Positions 1-5,778 of a stretch of DNA of 6,558 nucleotides are shown piece by piece. Source of the stretch: an uncultured Collinsella sp. (GTDB lineage: Bacteria; Actinomycetota; Coriobacteriia; Coriobacteriales; Coriobacteriaceae); contig USOG01000081.1 in assembly GCA_900556365.1 (NCBI GenBank), forward strand, positions 1 to 6,558. Reading direction: 5' to 3'. Under the pieces are notes generated by a model. It had not been told where the DNA came from. It ran no database searches and saw nothing but the letters and a program-made list of their open reading frames with translations. How positions within the stretch are numbered: the stretch's first letter is position 1; each line of letters starts with the position of its first letter. A program made the translations under genes and the position numbers.

Positions 1-2311
1 CGCCAACCTCACTCGAAATCTCAATCGTGCCGCCCATCAGTTCAATAAGCGACTTGACGATTGGCATGCCCATGCCGGTTCCTTGGAACTTGCTGCGCGC
101 ATCGTCACCTTCTTGGGCAAACGGCTCATAGATATGCTTTAAAAACTCGGGAGCCATGCCAATGCCGGTATCCGAAACGCTAAAGCAAAAGAGCGCGCGC
201 CCGTTATCGAGTGGCTTGGTCTGTGAACTAAAGGTGACGGAGCCGCCGTGCTTGTTGTACTTAATGCTGTTGTCTAACAGGTTGATCATGACCTGTCGGA
301 TATGGGTGGGACTGCCGATTACGTATGGCCCCGTGGCGTACGGCAGACTATTGTCCTGCATTGTGATGCCGTTACTGGACGCGCGGAGCTTGCACAGCAC
401 CAGCGTATCGTCACAAAGCTCTTTGAGGTTAAAAGGCGCATGTTCCAGTGTTAGCTTGCGGTCTTCGATTTTTCCCATCTCGAGGATGTCGTTGATCAGC
501 GAGAGCAGGTGATTGGCGGCAACGCGCGCCTTGGCACGGCTCTCGCGGGCGACTTGCATATCGCCTTCCTTCAATTCTTCAATTTCGATAAGGCCCAGGA
601 TACCGTTGAGCGGCGTACGGATGTCGTGGCTCATGCGCGTGAGGAATGCCGTCTTAGCGGCGTTGGCAGCATCGGCTTTTTTGCGCTCGGTTCGAGCGCG
701 CACGAGCGCCCAGATGAGCAGGACGATGCCGACCGACAACATACCGATGAGGGTAGCTGCAATGGCGGTGCGGTTGCGATAAAGGAATTGAAGCGTGTTG
801 GATTCCTGGGCCGTGTACGACGTGGAGGAGTAATTACTTGCGGAGAGCGATTCTCCGGCATTGATGATGCCCTTGTTGATGATTCCCAGCAGTTCGGGTT
901 TGCCGCGCGACATCAAGCACGCGAGGTCACAGGTGTCAGGGAGCTCGACCGTCTCGCAGTCCTCGAGATCATAACGGTCACCGATGGTTTTTACGCGTGA
1001 ACTGGGAGCGACGATGCAGCGCGCCGTTCCCTTCCTGAGGGCGTCGAACGCTTCATCGTCGGATTGGTATTCGGTTACGGTCGCTGTGGGGAATAGACTT
1101 TCAAGTGCATTTCGGTTGACAAACGATGATTTGGTACAGGCGATGTTCTGAAGGTCTTTGTTCAGGTTGCTGCCGGTGTGGATGGCGGTGAGGGGCATGG
1201 TCCCCAACGATATTGACTGCACAACGCCTGTTTGCTCGGCAAACCAGTAATCTCGGTATACCGGTAGCGCAACGTCTATGCTTCCCTTTGACAGGGCCTT
1301 TGACATCATCTTGTAGCTATCAAAGGCGACGGTTTTGACCGTAATGCCAAATTTATCGTGCAGCGTCGTCGCAAGCGATGCGAGCGAACCTTCCATTTCG
1401 CCGTCTTCGTCTTCGTTACAGTAGGGGAGTTTGCCCGTAATGTAGCCGAGCGTGATGGTGTTGCCATTTGCTTTGAGCCAGGAACGTTCGGGGCTGTTGA
1501 GCGATGATGAACCGCTGTTTTGGGCCGAGTAGTTAGATTTGACTTCGTCGATATAGCGTGGGTTGACGCGGGCGATTGCCGTCATGGCGGCATTGATGTC
1601 GTCCATCAGGTCGGGGCGACTTTTGGGGACGGCAAAGTAGTAGTCGCTCGAACCAATGTAGAACATGGGGGAGGCGCTGGGCGACGAGGTCGTGTCGTTC
1701 ATGATGATGGCGTCGACCTCGCCGTTTGCCAGCGCATCGAAAAGGTCACCGTTACTGCTGATTTCCTTATAGGTACAGGTAATGCCTTCGTTGGCGAGCC
1801 ACTGCTGGCCAACGAAGGTTTGCATAACGCCGGGGTTGCAGCCGATAGTGAGACCCTGGAGTGCTTGAGGGTCACCCTTTGCGAGGTCGTCACGGTCGGG
1901 CCTGGCGTAGATGTAGTAGCGCTCGGTACCCTCGGGGTTCGAGGAAAAGAGCAGCTTTTGGGCGCGTTCCTCGGAGTAGGAGATGTTAGGCATGAGGTCG
2001 ATCTCGCCCGCCTCGAGCATGTCCATAAGCTCAGTGAAGGTGCCGGAGACGTATTCGTACTGCCAGCCGGGCGTGTAGTACGACAGAGTCTGGAGGTACT
2101 CGTAACCCCATCCCGAGAGACGCTCGCCGGGGGTGCCGTTCTGGAAGCCCTCGTTGCTGACGAGCCAGCCGACGCGGACCGTCTTGACTTGCTGATCGGT
2201 ATTGGCGGCATAGACGGGGACGGGCATGATGGTGCTCAGTATGGCGAGCGCGGCAAGCGCGACGGCCAGGGTGCGATATATAACTGAACGAAGGACAGCG
2301 GAAGCTCTCAC
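1..2311 (-). CDS. Membrane sensor histidine kinase with two extracytoplasmic solute-binding domains (C-terminus outside window)
   Basis: The frame is open without interruption from a GTG at 2311 to the left edge (770 residues seen; the end is missing). Residues 1-36 look like a signal peptide: Arg-rich start, hydrophobic core 14-33, possible cleavage after VYA (35). Residues about 45-254 and 285-490 are two periplasmic solute-binding (SBP_bac_3-like) domains, joined by a Ser/Asn-rich linker. One membrane helix spans about 515-537. HisKA follows, with phospho-acceptor H562 in MSHDIRTPLNGI. HATPase_c shows the N box (N677, N681 in NLLDN), G1 box DTGIGM (D714) and G2 box GTGMGM (744-749). Such kinases bind a small ligand outside the cell and autophosphorylate in the cytoplasm. 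The BvgS-like layout lacks a PAS domain between helix and HisKA. A receiver domain could follow off the edge, and no response regulator is visible here. Ligand unknown. The kinase call is firm; the start could instead be the TTG at 2317. Confidence 0.93.
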   Translation of the reverse strand, partial: MRASAVLRSVIYRTLAVALAALAILSTIMPVPVYAANTDQQVKTVRVGWLVSNEGFQNGTPGERLSGWGYEYLQTLSYYTPGWQYEYVSGTFTELMDMLEAGEIDLMPNISYSEERAQKLLFSSNPEGTERYYIYARPDRDDLAKGDPQALQGLTIGCNPGVMQTFVGQQWLANEGITCTYKEISSNGDLFDALANGEVDAIIMNDTTSSPSASPMFYIGSSDYYFAVPKSRPDLMDDINAAMTAIARVNPRYIDEVKSNYSAQNSGSSSLNSPERSWLKANGNTITLGYITGKLPYCNEDEDGEMEGSLASLATTLHDKFGITVKTVAFDSYKMMSKALSKGSIDVALPVYRDYWFAEQTGVVQSISLGTMPLTAIHTGSNLNKDLQNIACTKSSFVNRNALESLFPTATVTEYQSDDEAFDALRKGTARCIVAPSSRVKTIGDRYDLEDCETVELPDTCDLACLMSRGKPELLGIINKGIINAGESLSASNYSSTSYTAQESNTLQFLYRNRTAIAATLIGMLSVGIVLLIWALVRARTERKKADAANAAKTAFLTRMSHDIRTPLNGILGLIEIEELKEGDMQVARESRAKARVAANHLLSLINDILEMGKIEDRKLTLEHAPFNLKELCDDTLVLCKLRASSNGITMQDNSLPYATGPYVIGSPTHIRQVMINLLDNSIKYNKHGGSVTFSSQTKPLDNGRALFCFSVSDTGIGMAPEFLKHIYEPFAQEGDDARSKFQGTGMGMPIVKSLIELMGGTIEISSEVG

Positions 2312-2317
2312 ATGCAA

Positions 2318-2321
2318 TCCT
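2318..2321 (-). promoter_or_regulatory. Ribosome binding site of the sensor kinase
   Basis: On the minus strand AGGA lies six bases before the GTG at 2311, which is good spacing and is the reason for choosing this start. The next in-frame stop upstream is a TAA about 30 bases before the GTG. The ATG that overlaps the GTG by two bases is out of frame and is followed at once by TGA. Confidence 0.55.
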
Positions 2322-2400
2322 AACGAATCGAGACATTACCGCATAAGGATACCAGCTCAGCCTGCCCAGCCGGCAGCAGCACCGCTAAACGGTTCCGCCC

Positions 2401-2454
2401 GGCAGTTGGGGACAGTCCCTTTCTGCCGGCACAAAAGGAACGTCCCTAACTGTC
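2401..2454. repeat. Large imperfect inverted repeat between divergent genes
   Basis: Arm 2401-2425 pairs with arm 2430-2454 at 19 of 25 positions by Watson-Crick pairing, around a perfect GCCGGC tip (2425-2430). Pairing extends outward a little, at 2400/2455 and 2399/2456. The left arm contains its own small palindrome, GGGAC-A-GTCCC (2409-2419), and the right arm a weaker one around GGAACGTCC, so branched folding is possible. It sits in the 197-bp divergent region between the kinase and the K+ channel, so it terminates neither gene. The form resembles dispersed REP-type or MITE-like intergenic palindromes, but copy number cannot be judged from one window. It could also be a regulatory site for either flanking promoter. 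Confidence 0.7.
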
Positions 2455-2508
2455 GGTTGTGGGACAATACCGAGCGAACGAGATTGGGCGTCTGGGAAAG
2501 GGGTCGCG

Positions 2509-2934
2509 ATGAACAGGTTGAGGACGCTTGCCGACGTACTGCGACAGGCCGGCTTTGCGCGCATCACGGGTCTGTTTCTTATCTTTTACCTGCTGTGCTC
2601 GACGGCCGTCTGGCTGTCCGAGCCCACGACCCTCACGTTTGGCGATGGTCTCTGGTTTAGCTTTGAGACGGTCTCGACGATCGGCTTTGGCGATATCCCC
2701 GCCGAAACGCCGGTTGCCCGCGGCATTACCGTTATCCTAAGCGTCATCAGCATCTTCTACATCGCCATGCTCACGGGCGTGGCGGTGAACTACTGCAATA
2801 CGCTTATCAAGATGCGCCAAAAGGACACCATGGCGCGCTTTATGGACGATCTGGAGCATTTGGAAGAACTCGACCGCGATGAGCTCGCCGATTTGTCGCG
2901 CCGCGTGCGCGAGTACCGTCGCCGGCAACGATAG
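2509..2934 (+). CDS. Small two-helix potassium channel (Ion_trans_2 type)
   Basis: 141 residues. A hydrophobic helix at about 18-36 is followed by a pore helix (about 45-56), the selectivity filter TIGFGD (57-62) and a second helix (about 72-95), the KcsA-like two-transmembrane plan. Four such subunits would form a K+-selective pore in the cytoplasmic membrane. The filter has Phe where KcsA has Tyr, a common variant. The tail from about 100 is highly charged (runs such as DDLEHLEELDRDE, ending RRRQR) and probably forms a cytoplasmic helix or coiled coil. No RCK/TrkA_N nucleotide-binding domain is attached. AAAGGGG at 2497-2503 is five bases before the ATG and supports this start. The LOG-family gene follows after 36 bp, so co-transcription is likely. 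Channel family is confident; gating stimulus is unknown. Confidence 0.9.
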   Translation: MNRLRTLADVLRQAGFARITGLFLIFYLLCSTAVWLSEPTTLTFGDGLWFSFETVSTIGFGDIPAETPVARGITVILSVISIFYIAMLTGVAVNYCNTLIKMRQKDTMARFMDDLEHLEELDRDELADLSRRVREYRRRQR

Positions 2935-2956
2935 AACGGGTGCCGCGCGTCACGAC

Positions 2957-2964
2957 GAGGGGGA
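2957..2964 (+). promoter_or_regulatory. Ribosome binding site deciding the LOG-family start
   Basis: GAGGGGGA ends six bases before the ATG at 2971. An in-frame TTG at 2965 would add two residues, but it directly abuts this purine run, so the ATG is preferred. Confidence 0.6.
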
Positions 2965-2970
2965 TTGCAT

Positions 2971-3504
2971 ATGAACATCACGGTGTACCTGGGCGCGAGC
3001 GTCGGCAACGACCCGGCGTTTCTGCCTGCAGTGCGAGAGCTCGGCACGTGGATTGGCACCAACGGCCACGCGCTGGTATACGGCGGGTCCAAGTCGGGCC
3101 TGATGGGCGCGCTCGCCGATAGCGTGCTCGATGCTGGCGGACATGTGACGGGTGTGGAGCCGAGCTTTTTTATCGAGGCCGAGTTTCAACATGACGGTAT
3201 CGACGACCTTATCGTGACGAGCGATATGGCCGAGCGCAAGGCCAAGATGATTGAGCTCGGCGATGCGTTCATCGCCTTTCCCGGTGGGACGGGCACGCTC
3301 GAGGAGATTGCCGAGGTCATGTCTGCGGTGTCGTTGGGGCACCTGAGCTCTCCGTGCATCCTGTATAACCTGGACGGTTACTACAACGACCTCAAGGCGC
3401 TGCTCGGGCACATGATCGATAAGGGCTTATCGAGCCCGCAGCGCCAGCAAGGCATTTACTTTGCCGACGATTTGCGCGAGATTGCCTCGATTATCAACGG
3501 ATAA
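2971..3504 (+). CDS. LOG-family protein (TIGR00730-type Rossmann fold nucleotide phosphoribohydrolase)
   Basis: 177 residues from the ATG at 2971, the usual length for short LOG proteins. Visible family motifs are GGSKSGLMG (38-46, nucleotide-binding glycine loop), MAERKAKM (86-93, with the conserved Arg-Lys pair) and PGGTGTLEE (104-112, with the catalytic glutamate). Characterised relatives (LONELY GUY) hydrolyse the N-glycosidic bond of AMP or N6-modified adenosine monophosphate, releasing base and ribose 5-phosphate. These proteins are often mislabelled lysine decarboxylases because of the PGG motif; no PLP-binding site is seen. It is soluble and cytoplasmic: there is no signal peptide or membrane helix. 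The gene lies 36 bp after the K+ channel and is probably translated from the same message. Family assignment is very strong. The true substrate in this organism (AMP, a cytokinin-like ribotide or another nucleotide) is not deducible. Confidence 0.93.
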   Translation: MNITVYLGASVGNDPAFLPAVRELGTWIGTNGHALVYGGSKSGLMGALADSVLDAGGHVTGVEPSFFIEAEFQHDGIDDLIVTSDMAERKAKMIELGDAFIAFPGGTGTLEEIAEVMSAVSLGHLSSPCILYNLDGYYNDLKALLGHMIDKGLSSPQRQQGIYFADDLREIASIING

Positions 3505-3539
3505 GTCTTGAGCCTGCCCCACAATGGCTCCCAATGGTG

Positions 3540-3558
3540 CCGTTTGCAGCGCAGACGG
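3540..3558 (+). terminator. Possible hairpin after the LOG gene
   Basis: An 8-bp stem (3540-3547 with 3551-3558, one G-T wobble) closes a three-base AGC loop 36 bp after the LOG stop codon. No run of T follows, so it is a weak candidate for an intrinsic terminator. It may only mark the end of the K+ channel/LOG unit or have no function. Confidence 0.25.
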
Positions 3559-3584
3559 TTGGCTCGTTCGGGCAACGCTCGCTC

Positions 3585-3590
3585 TACAAT
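3585..3590 (+). promoter_or_regulatory. Possible -10 box for the ClC/EFR1 unit
   Basis: TACAAT is one mismatch from the TATAAT consensus and lies 39 bases before the ClC ATG, in the largest gap (125 bp) between plus-strand genes. The best -35-like element, TTGGCT at 3559-3564, is 20 bases upstream, longer than the usual 16-18, so the promoter call is tentative. Confidence 0.35.
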
Positions 3591-3629
3591 AAAACGTAAT
3601 TATGTCGACTTTGACCGCGGGAGGACCCG

Positions 3630-4934
3630 ATGGATAACCTTGTCAAACCCACAAACCGCGCGCTGTTTTTAGTTAGCGTTGCCGTGACCGGTGCGTTCGC
3701 AGGTGCCGCGGTCTGGCTGTTCTTTTTTGCGATGGAGCACGGCATCGACTGTCTATGGACCGAGATTCCGCACGCGCTGGGCGTCGCTTCGCCCGAGCTT
3801 GCCAGTGGCCCGTTTGGCTTTTTGCCGTACCCGTTTTTTGTGTGCCTGCTGGGCGGCTTGTTGATCGGTCTGTACGAAAAGATGACAGGCACCAAGACCG
3901 ATGACCTCAACCAGGTGATGGCTAAGGTTAAGCAAGACGGGCGCTACCCGTACGACAACCTGGGCAAGCTTTCGCTCGCGGCGCTGCTGCCGTTGCTGTT
4001 TGGCGGAAGTATTGGACCGGAGGCTGGCCTGACCGGCGTTATCGCTGGTCTGTGCAGCTGGGTCGGCGACCGCATGCGTCGCTTTGGCGCCGAGTTTAGG
4101 GAGCTTACGCTGCTGGGCACCCAGGCTGCCCTGACGGCGCTCTTTACCGCGCCCGTCTTTGGTTTTGTGGCACCGCTTGCCGGTAGCGCCGACGGCCAGG
4201 GCGAAGACGCCGACGATGAGTCCGCGTCCGGCGAGATCACCATCAAGCTGCCCAAGGTGCAAAAGACGGTGGTCTACGGCATTGCGATTGCCGGCGGTCT
4301 GGGTACCTACCTGCTGCTTGGCCAGCTTGTGGGCGGCGGCATGGGCATGCCCAGGTTCGAGTCCGCCGAGGTGGGCAACCTGGAGCTTACCTGGCTCGTC
4401 CCTCTGTCGCTGATCGGAACAATCTGCGGCTGGCTGTACTTTGTCTCTGAGCACGCGAGCGAAGCGCTTGCCCATGCAATAGGGGCGCGCCCTGTCGTCA
4501 AAGCCATGCTGGCCGGTCTGGCGCTCGCCATCTGCGGCACGGTCCTGCCCTACACCATGTTTGCCGGCGAGACCCAGGCCGACGTGCTCATGGAAACCTA
4601 TCTGACCATTCCCGCCGGCGTGCTTATTTTGACCGGTCTGGTCAAGGCCATGCTGACCCCCGCCCTCATCAACTTGGGCTGGCGCGGCGGTCATTTCTTC
4701 CCGGTTATCTTCTCGGGCGTAAGCTTGGGCTATGGCCTTGCTATCCTCACCGGCACAGATCCGGTCTTTTGCGTTGCCGTCTGCACGGCATCGACGATGG
4801 GCGCCGTCATGCGCCAGCCGGTCATGGTCGTGGGCCTGCTGCTCATGTGCTTCCCACTCAAGGGTATCGTCTGCATGATCATCGCGGCTGTCATCGCCGC
4901 CGGTATCCCGCTACCCAAGCCGCTGCGCAAGTAG
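3630..4934 (+). CDS. ClC-family anion channel/transporter, YfeO-like subgroup
   Basis: 434 residues, strongly hydrophobic with about ten or more membrane segments, matching the size of bacterial ClC proteins. Diagnostic motifs are GGSIGPEAG (125-133), at the place of the ClC motif GxEGP, and WRGGHFFPVIFSGVSLG (351-367), which contains the GxFxP motif of the second anion-binding helix. ClC proteins are membrane dimers that pass Cl- or other halides as channels or H+ antiporters. The canonical gating glutamate position (third residue of GxEGP) is Ile128 here, with a Glu just after the Pro (E131). I recall the same GPE pattern in E. coli YfeO. Residues about 186-202 form an acidic, Asp/Glu/Ser-rich loop, probably solvent exposed. 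GGGAGGA at 3619-3625 supports the ATG. The EFR1 gene follows after 37 bp. Family is confident; substrate and mechanism are open. Confidence 0.88.
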   Translation: MDNLVKPTNRALFLVSVAVTGAFAGAAVWLFFFAMEHGIDCLWTEIPHALGVASPELASGPFGFLPYPFFVCLLGGLLIGLYEKMTGTKTDDLNQVMAKVKQDGRYPYDNLGKLSLAALLPLLFGGSIGPEAGLTGVIAGLCSWVGDRMRRFGAEFRELTLLGTQAALTALFTAPVFGFVAPLAGSADGQGEDADDESASGEITIKLPKVQKTVVYGIAIAGGLGTYLLLGQLVGGGMGMPRFESAEVGNLELTWLVPLSLIGTICGWLYFVSEHASEALAHAIGARPVVKAMLAGLALAICGTVLPYTMFAGETQADVLMETYLTIPAGVLILTGLVKAMLTPALINLGWRGGHFFPVIFSGVSLGYGLAILTGTDPVFCVAVCTASTMGAVMRQPVMVVGLLLMCFPLKGIVCMIIAAVIAAGIPLPKPLRK

Positions 4935-4971
4935 CGCGGTTAATCGCGAGTCAACTCCAGAGGGGTACGAG

Positions 4972-5763
4972 ATGATCCTGTACTTTAGCGCGACGGGGAA
5001 CAGCGAACATGTGGCGCGTCGCATTGCGGCGGCGACAGACGACAAGGTTGTGTCGATTGAGCGTTTTGATGTCGAAGCCCTTCGCCTTGTTGCGACGGAA
5101 GGCCCCTGCCAGCTGGGATTTGTTGCTCCGGTGTATGCCTGGGGTCTGCCGACACCGATGATCGAGTTTTTGAAGACTGCCGACCTGTCGATTGCTGCCG
5201 GTGCAAAGGGCGGCGAGCGCCCCTATACGTTCTATGTTTCGACGTACGGTTCGACGACCGGCCAATCTGCCAAGTTTGCCCGCGACCTGCTGCACGAGCG
5301 TGGGCTCGAGTTGGATGCGGCGATGAGCGTCAAGATGCCCGATACCTGGACGCCTGTTTTCGACCTGTCTGACCCTCAAAAGGCTGAGGGTATCAATAGA
5401 GCTGCCGAGGCGCAGATTGATGCCGTGATCGAGGCGGTGCGGGCACGCCGCACGGGCAACATGATGCGCCATCGCGTGCCTCTGTTTGCATCGTGCGCGT
5501 ATCACGCAATTGGGCTGCCGCGCATGCAACAGACGAGCAAGTTTGCCGTCGATGCCGATCGCTGCATCGGCTGCGGCCTGTGTGCCAAGCGCTGCCCCAT
5601 GGCGGCGATTGAGATGCGCGACGGCCTTCCCGTCTGGACAAAGCCGGAGTGCGCAGCCTGCCTTCGTTGCCTGCACCGTTGTCCCAAATTTGCCATCTCG
5701 CACGGTAAGCGCACGGCATCCCACGGTCAGTACAGGCATCCCAAGCCAGGTGTGAGGATGTAG
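4972..5763 (+). CDS. EFR1-type flavodoxin/2x[4Fe-4S] ferredoxin fusion protein
   Basis: 263 residues. The N-terminal part (1 to about 160) is flavodoxin-like: MILYFSATGNSEHVA carries the FMN-phosphate loop (6-11), and VYAWGLPTP (54-62) and TYGSTTG (91-97) fit the later flavin-contacting loops. The C-terminal part is a bacterial two-cluster ferredoxin: C198-x2-C201-x2-C204-x3-C208-P and C227-x2-C230-x2-C233-x3-C237-P, enough for two [4Fe-4S] clusters. All eight ligands are present. The protein should carry electrons between low-potential donors and an unknown partner in the cytoplasm of an anaerobe. No signal peptide or membrane helix is seen. AGAGGGG at 4959-4965, six bases before the ATG, supports the start. 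It lies 37 bp after the ClC gene and is likely co-transcribed, though no functional link is known. The tail after 240 is basic (His, Lys, Arg). Architecture is certain; physiological partner is unknown. Confidence 0.92.
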   Translation: MILYFSATGNSEHVARRIAAATDDKVVSIERFDVEALRLVATEGPCQLGFVAPVYAWGLPTPMIEFLKTADLSIAAGAKGGERPYTFYVSTYGSTTGQSAKFARDLLHERGLELDAAMSVKMPDTWTPVFDLSDPQKAEGINRAAEAQIDAVIEAVRARRTGNMMRHRVPLFASCAYHAIGLPRMQQTSKFAVDADRCIGCGLCAKRCPMAAIEMRDGLPVWTKPECAACLRCLHRCPKFAISHGKRTASHGQYRHPKPGVRM

Positions 5764-5777
5764 CGGCTGCTGGCCGC
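5763..5777. terminator. Short hairpin at the convergent gene junction
   Basis: GCGGC (5763-5767) pairs perfectly with GCCGC (5773-5777) around a TGCTG loop. It starts at the last base of the EFR1 stop codon and ends just before the stop codon of the convergent transporter. It could act as a terminator in both directions, but the stem is short and neither side has a T-run. Confidence 0.3.
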
Positions 5778-5778
5778 G

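Noticed and set aside
156..1000. Plus-strand frames at 156-512 and 509-1000
   Set aside because: They lie opposite the HATPase_c, HisKA and second sensor domains of the kinase, whose motifs are continuous on the minus strand.
1520..2287. A 255-codon open frame on the plus strand opposite the kinase
   Set aside because: It is a GC-rich antisense shadow: the minus strand here encodes a continuous solute-binding domain with signal peptide, while this frame gives a low-complexity Gly/Val/Asp-rich product without recognisable motifs.
2385..2567. A 60-codon minus-strand frame across the intergenic inverted repeat
   Set aside because: It is only the repeat read as protein, overlaps the start of the K+ channel, and shows no domain.
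2971..3504. Lysine decarboxylase
   Set aside because: This is a common mislabel for proteins with PGGxGTxxE. Size and motifs fit the LOG family and there is no PLP lysine context.
3505..3629. A fluoride-type riboswitch ahead of the ClC gene
   Set aside because: Fluoride ClC genes often have one, but the conserved fluoride (crcB) motif sequences are not visible in these 125 bases and the protein lacks the fluoride-ClC signature.
3753..4694. A 313-codon open frame on the minus strand opposite the ClC gene
   Set aside because: Its product is Gln/Gly/Ala/His-rich with no domain, and the plus strand carries clear ClC motifs throughout.
4951..5739. A 262-codon open frame on the minus strand opposite the EFR1 gene
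   Set aside because: The plus-strand frame has an FMN loop and eight ferredoxin cysteines; the antisense product is Arg/His-rich with no recognisable motif.
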